A DNA stretch of 64,000 bases from Delphinapterus leucas (GCF_002288925.2 NW_022098045.1:1624237-1688236), one strand, 5' to 3'; positions 23,085 to 34,879 are shown, counted from the stretch's first letter. Translations and numbers: made by a program. The notes: a model not told the origin generated them from the sequence alone.

Positions 23085-24185
23085 CTTTTAAAGTTTAAGG
23101 GTTGTTTCCTTTTATTTAGAGAATCATATTTATAAAAACAGAAACTGACTACAAAAATAAAAGCATGTGCTTTGAAATCTTAAAAAGTATTGGCCAGCAA
23201 TAAACTTAGTATCATCTGTAACAATAGAGTCATGTTATAATATATTCATTTATAATATACTTTCTGTATTAATATAATTAATAGAATATAATGTAATACA
23301 ACATAACAATTAAGTAAATATAGTCATAGTATGTATACCAGTCAATGAACATATTTGGGATACTATTATTTCCATAAAACTGATCTTTTTCCTTCTCATA
23401 AACAAAACTGTCCCAATTACCTTGAGGAAGTACAAGCTAGAAGTCAGGTATTTTACATTTCAAATTGCTTCCAAATGAAGCCGTTTGCTTAAGCTGCCAT
23501 ACCTGTGGCCAGACAGCATGTTAGCACAGGAGTCTACCAGGCCCTCCTGTTCAAACTGCCTCAGCAAACAGCTTCAGTCTTTCAACTAAATTTCTTCATA
23601 AGTCAAATTCAGTACTGGTCCAGGGGCCTACAGTTCTCAAAATACATATGTAGGCTTGAGCCAATTTTATGCATCAGAGCCGATGGGGTCTTTGTAGCAT
23701 AGTCGGTCTTAGCGGTCTTTAGCCACACACTCCTCCTACCAAATGAGACAGGTTCCCTTGCTTCGCACCACCACCTTCTTCAGAGCCTCTCCCACAACCT
23801 GAAACCACTATTTTGGTTGCAACTACTTGTCCATGTCAAATTGCCAAATACTGTTCTACCAGGTTTCAAGCTGATGATCTCCTAAGGAGTATAACAGATT
23901 TTATCTCAAAGAACACTAAACATGAAGAACGGTCTTGAAAGGTTGTCAGAGAGGGGCCAGGGGAGTGAGAAATGCCCCTGAATCTACTGCTGTGTACTTT
24001 GACTCTACTTAGAAATTTGCTATTACATTTGTATATCAAAAGATCCGAAGAGTCCTACTGTAAAAGAAACCTGGGCGCTTAACCAAATGCTCCCTAAACA
24101 TACTTGACTACAAACCTTTGCTCTGTTTTATTACATTTCCTCATTTCATTTTTCTTACTACCTATTAACATTCTAAAGAAAACAG
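23085..24185. other. Unique sequence, no gene seen
   Basis: AT-rich in the first third, then of mixed composition. No repeat family or coding frame recognised. The frame at 23505-23702 has no domain signature. Confidence 0.4.
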
Positions 24186-24580
24186 GTAGAGAACGTCAGA
24201 TACCACGGTATGATCTCACTTATATATGAAATCTTAAAAAAAAAAAGAAAAATAGCTCATAGAGAACAGACTGGTGGCTGCCAGAGGCAGGGGGGTGGGA
24301 GGTGAACGAATGGGTGAAGGGGGTCAAAAGATACAAACTTCCAGTTATATAGTAAGTAAGTCATGGGGATGTGATGTACAGCATGGTGACTATAGATAAT
24401 AATACTGTATTGCATATTTGAAAGCTGCTAAGAGAGTAGATCTTAGAAGTTCTCATCACAAGAAAAGAAAATCGTTAATTATGTATAGTAACAGACCGTT
24501 TTGCAAGATACACAAATATGGAAACTTGTACACCTGAAATTAATATAATATGTTACTTATACGTCCAAAAATGCAGAAAT
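24186..24580 (+). mobile_element. Old L1 3' UTR fragment (sense)
   Basis: The blocks 'cggtatgatctcacttatat', 'tggtggctgccagaggcag', 'gggtgaagggggtcaaaaga', 'gatgtacagcatggtgacta', 'ttctcatcacaagaaaag' and 'cttgtacacctgaaattaat' appear in the order of the 3' UTR of L1M-class elements. Only the non-coding end remains. Confidence 0.85.
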
Positions 24581-24771
24581 AATGACATCATCCCTCTGAG
24601 GAGAATCTGCATTTATTAGGAAGTTCCTGAAGAATCTTTGATAATATCATTGCAGATCCCATGGCTGTTGGTAGTAGAAATAGTTGTAGTCAGAGAACCA
24701 TTCCTAACACATCTTGAATTATTCCACCTAGTAGCTACAGAGTCTGCCTGCTGTTAAAAATAGCAGCTAAG

Positions 24772-24979
24772 GGGCCTCCCTGGTGGCGCAGTGGTCGAGA
24801 GTCCGCCTGCCGATGCAGGGCACACGGGTTCGTGCCCCAGTCTGGGAAGATCCCACATGCTTTGGAGCGGCTGGGCCCGTGAGCCATGGCCGCTGAGCCT
24901 GTGCGTCCGGAGCCTGTGCTCCGCAACGGGAGAGGGCCACAACAGTGAGAGGCCCGCGTACCGCAAAAAAAAAAAAAAA
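24772..24979 (+). mobile_element. CHR-type SINE (short form, sense)
   Basis: Full head-to-tail copy: GGGCCTCCCTGGTGGCGCAG, B-box GGTTCGTGCCCC near 24828, body with 'gtgagccatggccgctgagc', and a 15-base poly-A. It lies 1.7 kb from the antisense copy at 22854-23073, so the two form an inverted pair. No clear target-site duplication seen. Confidence 0.95.
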
Positions 24980-25024
24980 CATATAAGATTTATTGAGAGT
25001 TTAAGTGTGTAATGTTCAGGGTTC

Positions 25025-25205
25025 CAAGTATTTACATATATTTACAAATGCAAGTCGCCTAACAATCCAATAGATAAGCACTATTTGTTATCCATGTCAG
25101 ATAGATGAGGAAACTGAGGCACAAAAATGTTAAATCACTTAAACACAGCTAGTGTGTGGTGGAAGTTGGATTCAAATCCAAGCATCTGGCTCCAGAATCC
25201 CTGCA
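25025..25205 (+). mobile_element. MIR SINE (sense)
   Basis: The core 'gatgaggaaactgaggcac' is almost identical to the MIR consensus. It is followed by 'cacttaaacacagctagtgt', 'ggattcaaatccaagcatct' and 'ggctccagaatccctgcat', the expected MIR order. Confidence 0.9.
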
Positions 25206-25314
25206 TATTAATATCTTTAGTAAACATTTAAAATGAGATAAATCTGTATATTAATATCTTTAATAAACATTTAAAATGAGATAAATCTTTAATAAACATT
25301 TAAAATGAGGTAAG
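25201..25314. repeat. Local tandem repeat, 43-bp unit (2 copies plus a partial third)
   Basis: Two 43-bp copies abut at 25201-25243 and 25244-25286, differing at only about two positions. A partial third copy of about 28 bp follows at 25287-25314. The unit contains 'aaacatttaaaatgagataa'. It starts within the tail of the MIR and looks like a recent local duplication. Confidence 0.9.
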
Positions 25315-26158
25315 ACCATAATTACCCTTTGGAGAACAACCAAGTAATATAAACACAAAGTGGTATGGTCCCAGTATATAGTCTTTAAGACCGGTACTTG
25401 TTGATTTTCTTCCACTTTGCTTGTGAAAAAAGTGTTTTAAAACAAGGACCAGAGAGCAAACTCATTAGGAATGGTTGTCATGATAGTTAAGTTTAAGTAA
25501 AGTACCAGCTGAGCTTCAGGAGTTAAAAAAGAGACTCCCTTCCTCCAAAAACAGCAAACTTCTCATTCAACAGTGAGAAAAGGAAGAACTGGATAGATTT
25601 TTTACTTTAAGGTTGTATTAACTTTGCCAATTTGCTTGGCAAAGGTGGGAATACGCGTAGACACACACACTTCTGAACTTTTACAACAAAGACAAGGAAA
25701 ATTAATATTTTATGCTCATCCACAATGACTAAAAGCATTTTGAATTAAAATATTGATGAAATAAGTAAATTCTATATTTCACCTCATAAGGACTGGCCAT
25801 TTTATTTTGTGGTACTAATTTTTTGAATTAAGTGTTGGATCTTTTATTACAAAATAATACCTTATTGCACAGAATTCTGAAATATTAAATTTTATCCTAA
25901 TAATTCGCTTTGACCTGAACATTTTTGGTTTTACAGATAATTTGTTATAAAATGATTTGTTGTCGAAAGGGCTAGAACGACTAAATCAAGAAAAGCCAAG
26001 GGTATGGGGAATCGTGATTAGAAAATATGTAGTATGAATTAGTGTAATTATATTATTAATATTTTATTAATATACTCATACTAATGGAAATGTAAGGTCA
26101 TGTTTTGGATTCAAACCACCCCACCACAAGTGTAAATTACTGAAAAGGTTTGTAATGG
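25315..26158. other. Unique AT-rich sequence, no gene seen
   Basis: No recognised repeat or coding-like frame. Confidence 0.4.
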
Positions 26159-26159
26159 T

Positions 26160-26370
26160 TTGGAACACAAGCTTTGGAGTCTGACAGACCTGAGTAGAAA
26201 TTCTAGCAGGTTCAGTGTTCTTGTCTGTAAAATTAGGATCAGCACAGCAATCAGCCTAGAGAGTTGCTTCAGGAATTGCTGGCTCAGCGCCTCAGCACAA
26301 GCTTGACACGGAGCACTTCACACTTCTTAGCTGCTATTACTGTTGTTCTTATTAGTCAGTAGGCTTTGTC
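26160..26370 (-). mobile_element. MIR SINE (antisense)
   Basis: The plus strand shows the antisense MIR start 'agctttggagtctgacagac' with 'ctgagtagaaattctagcag', then 'ttcttgtctgtaaaattagg', then the A/T-rich end with 'agctgctattactgttgtt'. Middle parts are diverged. Confidence 0.8.
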
Positions 26371-28235
26371 CTAGATAATATCACTTTAGTTTAAAAATTA
26401 GGTTAATAAAATATAGATTGAGGAAGACCAGAAGAGGGATGTTAATAGCACTAGGAGGATGAAACAAAGACAGAAACAGTAAACAGTGCTTGGCCCGGCT
26501 ACATAGGAATAGTGGAGGAGAAACAGCGTTTGAAATGCATGAAGACAGAATCTGGACTGCAGAAAATTCTCCCAACCCTCAGATGTGTAAAATTTTCACT
26601 GAAGGAATGGATTTTCATCAGTGCTTGCTCAATATGGAAATTCACCCATCAGAAATATACTACATAATTCAACATATGTAATTATGAACACTATGTACTG
26701 ATTTTTTCTTTTATGATGAGAAATGTATGAGATTGAATTCCTTTGTAAGGCACAACCCAATGGCAGTACTACAAACAATAAAGATGACTGTATGCACATG
26801 TTGTATGCTTCTCAGTTATCATTAATAAGATACTAATTCTGATCAACCATGCTAAAAGAAAATCTGACAACTTTCCATATTCTCTACAAAAGTGATATTG
26901 CAGAATCATTGATAAATAAAGAGGCAATTAAAGTTTGGGAGCTAAAAAGTGGAGAAAAAAACAGAAATATGTCAAACAGTCACAATAAGAACATTGTGCT
27001 GCTTCTGCATTTTCCAATGTTAGTAATATTTGTCAGCTTTATCAAGTTTGTCATTTTTATGATTCTTTTTCTCGTGCCAAATAATCAGTATTGTACCTAA
27101 TTTTATACAAGCTTCAGACCCCACAAAACCTGAATCCACCCCTGACTTTAATATATCCTCTACAAAGCAATGTCCATAGTGCGTTGCTTAAAGATCCGCT
27201 ATATCCTACAGCTAAAGAGGAAAAACCTTTTAAATCATTTCTAAATGATTTTTAGAAGTAGCTAGATCTGCTGAAAATTCTGATAATTCACTTACAAAGG
27301 CACTCACTTATCCCTACCAGCATTCATGTCCTCATTATCCCTACCTTCCCTGCTACACCACCCCTTGGAGAGAAACTGTGGAGAAAATGTGCATTTTCTG
27401 CATACATGGTGCTTAGAATGGTAGGCTCCTCTTGTATGCTTGGTTCATTATTTATACTTTATTTGCTTCTTCACTTGTTCTGCTTTTAAACAGGGCACGC
27501 CTGTGTAGTGCTCTAAGCCAACACAAGGAGGAAGTTCAAAGGATCAAGACAGAAGAAAATCCTTGAGCCACTCACTCAAGTGAACGTATTCAACATGCCA
27601 TGTATTTTAAGATAACCGTCTTAGAAGGTAGAAATAACCATGGCAGGAAATTACCCAAAATGTAAATAGTAGAGATCTTTGAGTTGTAGGGGTGTGTGCA
27701 TTTTTTCTCCTTCTACAATATGCTTAAAGTTTTTTTTAGCACTTCTAAATGCAAAATGAAATCAAGATGTGCTACATTTATACCGAACAACAAAAATTAA
27801 TAAATGAATGCTTTTTCTAGTAACCCGAAATGTCCTACATTAGTGAATGAATTTTATCAGGCTCTGCTTGCTCATTGTCGATAGGCATCACTTACAAGAA
27901 ACCGGCAGAACATAGCAAAGATTAGAGACAAATCATTTAATTTCACAGGCTGAAAATCATTAAACACATACACAACAGTAATAACACTCTAATTCATTTG
28001 CAATATGAGGGAACAAAACCAATTTTATTTTTAACAGGTTTGGAATGCTCAGTGATCTGGGATCTAGGCAGGCAGAGAGGAACGAGAGCTACTCCAAATT
28101 GCATATTACATGCTTCTGGAATTAGTTAATATAGATTGTTGGATGTTTTACTTTAAATAGAAGTGGTTGTTTTGCTTTAAATGGAAAGCAGTAAGTCACT
28201 AAAGCCGTGAGACATCAAAAGATGCCTCCATGTCA
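26371..28235. other. Unique sequence, no gene seen; contains one of two related segments
   Basis: No named repeat and no supportable exon. The part at about 27830-28080 is similar to a segment at about 29840-30120 (see findings). The plus frame at 26849-27100 has no domain signature. Confidence 0.4.
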
Positions 28236-28239
28236 CCAA

Positions 28240-28430
28240 AAATCAAACAAATATTTATTGAGGACTTACTACATGCTAACTATGTTGCCTGCTCTATCCC
28301 CAGCCTGGAGACACACTACTATTACATTTTACCCTGAGTTGTAAAGATGACACGGCTAAGCAGTGGCAGGTCTAAGATCAACAGATCCTACAGCCCGGCT
28401 GTTCATTACTATATAGTACTGTCTTCTCTC
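28240..28430 (+). mobile_element. MIR SINE remnant (sense)
   Basis: 'atttattgaggacttactac' with 'atgctaactatgttgcctgc' matches the MIR 5' region. It is followed by 'gacacggctaagcagtggca' and 'ccggctgttcattactatat', the equivalents of the MIR 3' core. Diverged. Confidence 0.6.
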
Positions 28431-28925
28431 AGAATCATGAAAGACTGATGCAAAACCAACACTTATCCTTAAAACATACAGCACACTTCATGTCCTTCTT
28501 TCATACTCTCTCTGCTTTTTTGTTCATGAAATACTCATTATCTCAACAGACCATTACAGAAAGACAGTGATTCATCTTTGGGAGAGAGGATACAAAGTGA
28601 AGAGCAAGAACCACAAATGACAGGGAGTCCCTGTCACTAACTGACTGTGTCAGTGACTAAAGTCTATCCCAGATTGACAAGAGAGCAAAGCTTTAATGAG
28701 TGAGTCCAAGGCTGGTAATATTTGGAGGTGGAGGTAGTGGCCTTCATGGTGATGAGAAAATAAATGGATACATTCATTTTCTTACTGTCAGGAGGGAAGA
28801 GGGAATCCTAGGGCTGTATTTAAGATTATTAGAATGTACATCACTGAAATAACAGGTTTCAAATATCCAAGTTCACATCAGCCAGCCATCCCAGAGGCCT
28901 CCATTCTCCAAATTATAGTCAATCA

Positions 28926-29012
28926 GTCTCTCTTTCTCGCCACCACCATCCTACGCCTCTCTCTCCCTCTCTCTTTTTCTCTCTGTCTCTCTTCCTCTCT
29001 CCGTCTCTCTGA
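28926..29012. repeat. CT-rich low-complexity tract
   Basis: A pyrimidine-rich run of CT and TCTC units with a short interruption (accaccatcctacg). Confidence 0.85.
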
Positions 29013-29549
29013 AATACGGCCCCTTATGCAACTAGAGACAAACTGATCATGATGTTAATTAAAAACAAGCATAGACCAAATGTCCATGCCCTCCTTGCCT
29101 TAAAAACAAAAACAGCAGCAATCAAAAGAATGCTTAAAGTTAAGCATAAGAAATTGACAAAAGAATAGGAACAGAAAAATGGTCAAAATAGGTATCTAAA
29201 AGGTCTGATACTAAGGTGTAAGTGGTTAAATAAATGCAGATGGGGTTTTGAGAATATGAATGTTTTATAACTTTCTTTCGATCTAGTTTTCTTTTGTGGA
29301 ATTTGAGTGGATGATGATTCAATGAATAACTGAATGAATGATGAAAACTATGAACTCTTTTTAAAATCATCCTATGACACTTTTTTTTCACACTCCAGGT
29401 TTTTCTAAGATACCCTGAAGCCCTCTCCATGGTCCCCAGGTTAATAACTTCTAAAGTAAATAATGATAGCGATTACAAATAGGTGCTTTAGTGACTAACT
29501 CCAGATACCAGAAGGGGTTTCTGCTTATATGTGCCATACCATTTTCATT
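29013..29549. other. Unique sequence, no gene seen
   Basis: No repeat recognised. The minus frame at 29140-29430 carries no known domain. Confidence 0.4.
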
Positions 29550-29561
29550 AAGAGTAGGGCT

Positions 29562-29774
29562 GGGCTTCCCTGGTGGCGCAGTGGTTGGGAGTCCGCCTGT
29601 CGATGCAGGGGACGCGGGTTCGTGCCCCGGTCCGGGAAGATCCCACATGCCGTGGAGAGGCTGGGCCCGTGAGCCATGGCCGCTGAGCCTGTGCGTCCGG
29701 AGTCTGTGCTCCGCAACGGGAGGGGCCACAGCAGTGAGAGGCCCGCGTACCGCAAAAAACAAACAAACAAAAAA
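29562..29774 (+). mobile_element. CHR-type SINE (short form, sense), perfect target-site duplication
   Basis: Intact head GGGCTTCCCTGGTGGCGCAG, B-box GGTTCGTGCCCC and body, with a CAAA-rich A tail. It is flanked by a perfect 12-bp duplication AAGAGTAGGGCT at 29550-29561 and 29775-29786. The long frames on both strands across it come from the SINE. Confidence 0.97.
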
Positions 29775-29786
29775 AAGAGTAGGGCT

Positions 29787-30384
29787 AAATGTAACAAGGA
29801 CCTTGAAAGAACACTTAACTATTCTATTGGAAACTGGTGACCACAAATGATGCAATGTTATCAAGCTCAGTTTGTTTACTGCCCATAGGGCATCAATTGC
29901 TAAAAACTGGCAAAACGTAGGAAATATTAAAGAAAAATGCTAGTGAAACACAGCTTTGTATACAAAAAGTCCTTTTAACTTTTCAGAGGTGTTTTACACA
30001 CTGTAAACCATTAAACATCAAAACTACTATTAGATAATGAATGTATTACAAATGCTCAGGACCAGAATCCACTTTAATTTGATTAAGTTTGGAGTTTGAT
30101 GAAGGATGAGGACTCTGTTTAAGGAAGAAGCCTAGGATTAGAGAACAGATTGCAACCAGGCGGATAAAGCTTAGAAAGAACTAGTAACTGTGCAGATACT
30201 GGAAGATGGCTTTCCCAGTGTATGTCAATACCTGGTCATCAAGAACACTTTGGATAAAAAATTTTAAATCTATTTACTTAATAATTCAACTCTGAGATGG
30301 TCATACAAATCCACACAATCAGAAATATTTTTGAAAAGAATACTTAGGGATTAATGCAAATGATCAAAACCAATGTATATAGCA
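29787..30384. other. Unique sequence with a segment related to 27.8-28.1 kb
   Basis: No named repeat. The part at 29840-30120 resembles 27830-28080 in the same orientation. Confidence 0.4.
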
Positions 30385-30615
30385 GAGCATCAAGATTAAG
30401 AAAATGGAGTTTTAAAGCTGGACAGACCCAAGTCTGATAGGTGGACACTGCATCCACCTCTAGAAAAAGTTTCAGTTAGTTTCTCAAAGCTTCAGTTTCA
30501 TCATCTGTGAGAAGATAATAATAGGATTAAATGAGAAAATGCAAAAGAAATCCAGTGCCTTGCACATAAAAAAGTCTCAAATTATACTTATTACTAACAG
30601 CTATCATCCTAATGT
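30385..30615 (-). mobile_element. MIR SINE (antisense)
   Basis: Antisense MIR blocks 'tggacagacccaagtctgat', 'cttcagtttcatcatctgtg' with 'agaagataataataggatta', 'aatgagaaaatgcaaaag' and 'ccagtgccttgcacataaa' are in the right order. Confidence 0.85.
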
Positions 30616-31329
30616 CAATAATAACACTATTATCATAAAGTTATATTATCAGGGGAAGATTTTAGTATTCCAAATTTTTACACAGAGCCAAAAAACAAAA
30701 AGTTAAGTATCAAGAGTATCTCCTTATTTATTTATTTACTGGTCATTAGCTAATTTGTAAACAGATATGGTCATCTTAAATAGTAACAGATTTTTTTTTT
30801 CTTGTTTATTGGAGCTGCTCAGGATGGATTTTCTAGTTTATCTTGCTCCTCTATAGAGTAACTGAGCTGTGTAAGGAATGATAATTATGTACCATATATC
30901 ATATGAATATGTGTGTGTGTTAACAATTTGAAACAACTTCAAAAGCCACCAGAATTTCAAAAAGCTGAGGGACAGGAGAAAAAGAGCTTTAGGAATGCCA
31001 AAGTTTTAGAGACCTCACATGAAGAAAGATTTTTAAAAATTAAGTTAGCAACAATAATTAATTAATGAGTGTCCAAGCTCAAAGATCTATCATTTCCTTG
31101 AAAAACTGAGACACATAATTTATAACAAAATCATATATTAATAAAAGCCATACAAAAAACAGACTTAGAATTAAAAAGAAGGTTAAAATAAGTTGTTACC
31201 TATACCTAAATTTGGAGAATACTTTTAGCTGTACTGTGTCAGAAAGAAGAAATTGCCACTACTCATGCTAGATAAGGTAAAAAATACCCTTGTTTATTTT
31301 ATAAGATCAAATGAATATTCAAACCTGGA
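30616..31329. other. Unique AT-rich sequence, no gene seen
   Basis: No recognised repeat or coding-like frame. Confidence 0.4.
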
Positions 31330-31800
31330 GAGCACCATTACAAAATGATGTCACCCATTCACAATCAAGAGATATAAAAATGTTCACAAACTTTGAGAAA
31401 TCTCCCTGTGGAATTTATTGTAAGACCATGAGTCAAAAGAAGCATTAAGCCATGGGCACTCATATAGTCACTGCATCATTACATATGAAATCAATAACCA
31501 GAAAGAAGCTAGATGTCCTGTCATAAAGCAAAGGCTAAATAAATTTGGAATATTCAATTAAAATCAACAGTCACAACTTGAACATGTTCTACATGCCAGG
31601 CGCATCGTTAACTAACACAGAGAGCCTTGCTCTCAATACAGTCTCACTCTAACATAACAATTTGATGAAATACAATACAACCATTAGGAAGACAGTAAAA
31701 CAAAACAGATAAACCTTCATGGTAAAAAGTTAATATATAAAAATATGAAATAGAAAATATGAAATACAGTGATCTAAATCATATAAAAAGTGGACCTGGG
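31330..31800 (+). mobile_element. Very old L1 3' region (sense), diverged
   Basis: Fragments such as 'aaccagaaagaagctagatg', 'aaggctaaataaatttggaa', 'atacaaccattaggaagaca' and 'agtgatctaaatcatataaa' follow the order of the ancient L1 (L1ME-like) 3' end. An unrelated piece at about 31580-31665 seems to interrupt it. The match is by eye and weak. Confidence 0.45.
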
Positions 31801-32125
31801 GTGAAAGTTAATTAGAGGGTGCTAATTCATTATCACCAATCTTAATTTGACAAGCTACTTCTCATGCCATCTGTTATTCATCAAACATCCCCTTTAAACA
31901 CTTTTCTTTAGTGGACAGGAGAGATTTTCTTCTGTCAATTCCATCTGTTTGTGGCAACATGTGCTAGAGCAGCACATAAATGCTACTGTACTCAGAGAAT
32001 GAGTATAAGCAACTCATAGAGATTCTGAAATTGACAAACCTACCCCCTTTAAAAGAGAGGGTCTTGTAGGCAAGTGAATTTTAAATGTACTCTTATGACC
32101 AATGGTAAAAGTTCCAAACTCATAC

Positions 32126-32435
32126 ACATTTTTTTTTTTTTTTTTCTGGCTGCGTTGGGTCTTTGTTGCTGCACGCAGGCTTTCTCTAGTTGCAGCGAGC
32201 AGGGGCTGCTCTTCATTGCAGTGTGGTGGCTTCGCTTGTTGCGGAGCACGGGCTCTAGGTACGCAGGCTTCAGTAGTTGTGGCATGTGGGCTCAGTAGTT
32301 GTGGCTCACAGGCTCAGTTGTGGCGCACAGGCTTAGTTGCTCTGCGGAATGTGGTATCTTCCCGGACCAGGGCTCGAACCTGTATCCCCTGCATTAGCAG
32401 GCGGATTCTTAACCACTGTGCCACCAGGGAAGTCC
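32126..32435 (-). mobile_element. CHR-type SINE, long form (antisense)
   Basis: On the plus strand: a poly-T of about 17 bases, then 'ctggctgcgttgggtctttg', 'ttgctgcacgcaggctttct' and the body, ending in the head complement 'ccactgtgccaccagggaag'. It is flanked by CCAAACTCATAC (32114-32125) and CCACACTTATAC (32436-32447), a 10/12 target-site duplication. It is the same long variant as at 21577 but in the opposite orientation. Confidence 0.92.
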
Positions 32436-32764
32436 CCACACTTATACTCTTTTAACACCTTTACTCAAACAAATCTAATTTCTCTGCTCAATCCTTCAGT
32501 TCAACCATGCAATGAAATGTTTTCATATTCCCTGATCTTTGGCTGATTTAATAACTTCATTTACTTGGGCTAAGTGATATGTTTGCTACATGCAACCCAG
32601 TTTTCACTCAAAGTTTTATTAAAAGTACTAATAAACATTTCACATGTGCACGATTCATAGACTGGCCTGTCCTGGTTCAAGTAGTGACATGCTGAATGAT
32701 ATTATCGGGGAAACAGTCCTTATTTCCTTTCTCTAGTTCATCCTTTATTGTTCCTTTCCCTTCC

Positions 32765-33065
32765 TTATTTATTCAGTCATTCAGCACACATTTATCATGC
32801 ACTTACTACATCTTGTATTCTCTTCTGAGCACTGAGGGTTAAGCAGCGAATAAGAAAATAATCCCTGTCCTCACAGAACTCGCGTTGCAGTTGAGGAGAT
32901 ATAAATTAAAAAAAACAAATATAATTTCAGATCATGATAACTGCTATGAAAAAGTAAAGCAAGGAAATGGTTAAAGAGTGGCTGGGGTGAGGGTTCTGCC
33001 GTTTTGACTCTTCTGAGAGGTAGGAGGTTTAAGCAAAAGCCTGAATAGAGTGAGGGGTTGATAAA
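32765..33065 (-). mobile_element. L2 LINE 3' end (antisense)
   Basis: Antisense L2 order is clear: 'tattcagtcattcagcacac', 'atgcacttactacatcttgt', 'gcactgagggttaagcagcg', 'aatccctgtcctcacagaac', 'taactgctatgaaaaagtaa', then 'aaaagcctgaatagagtgag'. Confidence 0.8.
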
Positions 33066-33744
33066 GTCACCAACCCCAGGGGTCTATCAACACCTGTAAC
33101 AACTTAAGCAATATTACTAATCCCTCTTGAGAAATGTAAACCAGAGAGATGATTTATACTTGTTTCCTTTCTGTGCTGTTGGTTCTAAAAAGTCTAGTCA
33201 TGGCCCATGGCTTCTGGAACAATGAATAGTCATGAAGACTAAGGGCAGCCTAATCCCAAGCACACCAGACAAACATGACTGCATTTTACACAGGTAGTTG
33301 GTCCGTAGCTCTGAAATGCCCAAACTCTCAAAAAGCCAACCCCCTTCATATTTTTGTCAGGTTATCTATGCTTGAATATTTATACCAAGTAGCATCATAC
33401 GTTGCAATCAATTAAAGAAAAACATCCTAACTAGACCAAAGAAGAAGTGAGACAAAAGCCATCCTGAAGAGCAGGGATAATAATAATAATAATAAGTATC
33501 TTCCCACAGGTCCCCAAATCTCTAACTACAAGAGTATCCATTCTCCATAGCCTCTGTCTAAAAATAGTGGTGGGATTTAGGTGATTTTTTTTTTTCTTTT
33601 AAAGTGTTTTTAAATCTAGTTTGGATATTAAAACAGACAAACAAACAAACAAAAATGAAGTATTTGATGAGACTTTTTTAAAAGAAAAATTTCCTCTTCC
33701 ACATCTCCGCATCTATTTTTTTTTTTTTAACTTGGCCAGTTACA
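33066..33744. other. Unique sequence, no gene seen
   Basis: Contains a short (AAT)n at about 33478-33496, an (AAAC)n near 33640-33655 and T-rich runs. No coding-like frame. Confidence 0.4.
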
Positions 33745-34260
33745 GGTGGCTAGCAGCAAAGAGCTCTACCCTGCCATTAACCACATAGAAGTCTCCCTGA
33801 AAAGGATCAAGCGCTCTGTGTTTCATCAATTTAACATCCCAGCATTAGCACCAGCCAAGCAGACACAGCCAGGCTGCCAAGACAAACAAATGGGGCTTGG
33901 CAGAAGGGGGGCAAGTTTCTGGAGACAACCCTCCAGTCTAAACTTCTTAAGGAGTTAGTATAAATGTGCTTTTATTGAAAAGGTGCTGCTCCATCGAAAA
34001 AGCACAGATTCAGTTCAAACACTGCCACCTTTCACTGGTTATGTTGGCTTAAGGTGTGTGCAGCTCAGTGACTGTGCAAAACCTGCGTCACAGCTACCTG
34101 CTGCTCGCTTTTTTAATCCCCAAACCAAAACTTTTGGAGCCACACTGAACACTGGCTGTTTTATCAGCAAGAAAATAAGAGTAAAGAGGATGCTGGGCCA
34201 CAGAGCCTTTCCCTGCCTCCACCCCGACCTCATCCAAATAGGGAGTTTACAGTCAGTGAA
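33745..34260. other. Non-repetitive medium-GC segment, possible conserved element
   Basis: This half-kilobase stands out from AT-rich surroundings by a balanced base composition, no repeat I recognise and open frames on both strands (33746-33958 and 33983-34267 plus; 34039-34338 minus). None of the frames shows a domain I recognise. It could be an enhancer-like conserved element, a UTR piece or simply unique DNA; only cross-species alignment would tell. Confidence 0.3.
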
Positions 34261-34489
34261 TATATGATTATAGGTCCCCTCTGTTTCTCTAGTATGGTGG
34301 ACAGAATTTAAATTTAGTATGGGATAGCACTCCTTCATTCCTCTTCTACAGTTTGTCAGTAACCAAACATTTCTTAAAGGTTAAGCTTCTTAGAGATGGT
34401 GGGGGAAGGCTCAGTTCTGAAACCTAAAAAACACTGGAAATATTTTACAGGAAATTCTAAATTTTTAAATGTAAATCTTAAAAATTACC

Positions 34490-34620
34490 ATTGATAAACA
34501 TTTATTGAACATCTACATCTGCTCTGTGCTGAACTCTGGGTAAGATGCTAGAGATGCAAAGGAGAATACGGTACTCAGTCTCCTCGAAGAACTAGCAATC
34601 TAATTCAGTAAAATACTTCT
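34490..34620 (-). mobile_element. L2 LINE 3'-end fragment (antisense)
   Basis: 'aaacatttattgaacatcta', then 'ctctgtgctgaactctgggt' and 'gatgctagagatgcaaagga' match the antisense L2 terminus. Confidence 0.7.
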
Positions 34621-34879
34621 GGCAACAACTAAAAATAAAATTACAACATTCTGACAGTTTGAGAGATTTGGGTTCCCAAGAATTTGCAAAAAAAGAATCT
34701 CTATAAAGTCATGTACCGGAATTCCATGAGCCAGTTTGAAAGGTAGTCTCATTACTGAATGTTCAAACTGCATAAACTTCATCCTAGAAGTTTTAGGTAT
34801 TTATTTAAACTGTGTGTCCCCAAAAGAGGATTCAAGTACTCACAGCAACAGTAAGCCACCTTCACAGGAGTGGCAGAAG

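Noticed and set aside
25201..25314. Possible CRISPR-like array
   Set aside because: Units abut without spacers and the genome is mammalian; it is a tandem duplication.
29491..29850. 119- and 137-codon frames on opposite strands
   Set aside because: Both run through the CHR SINE; the same peptide patterns recur at every SINE copy in the window.
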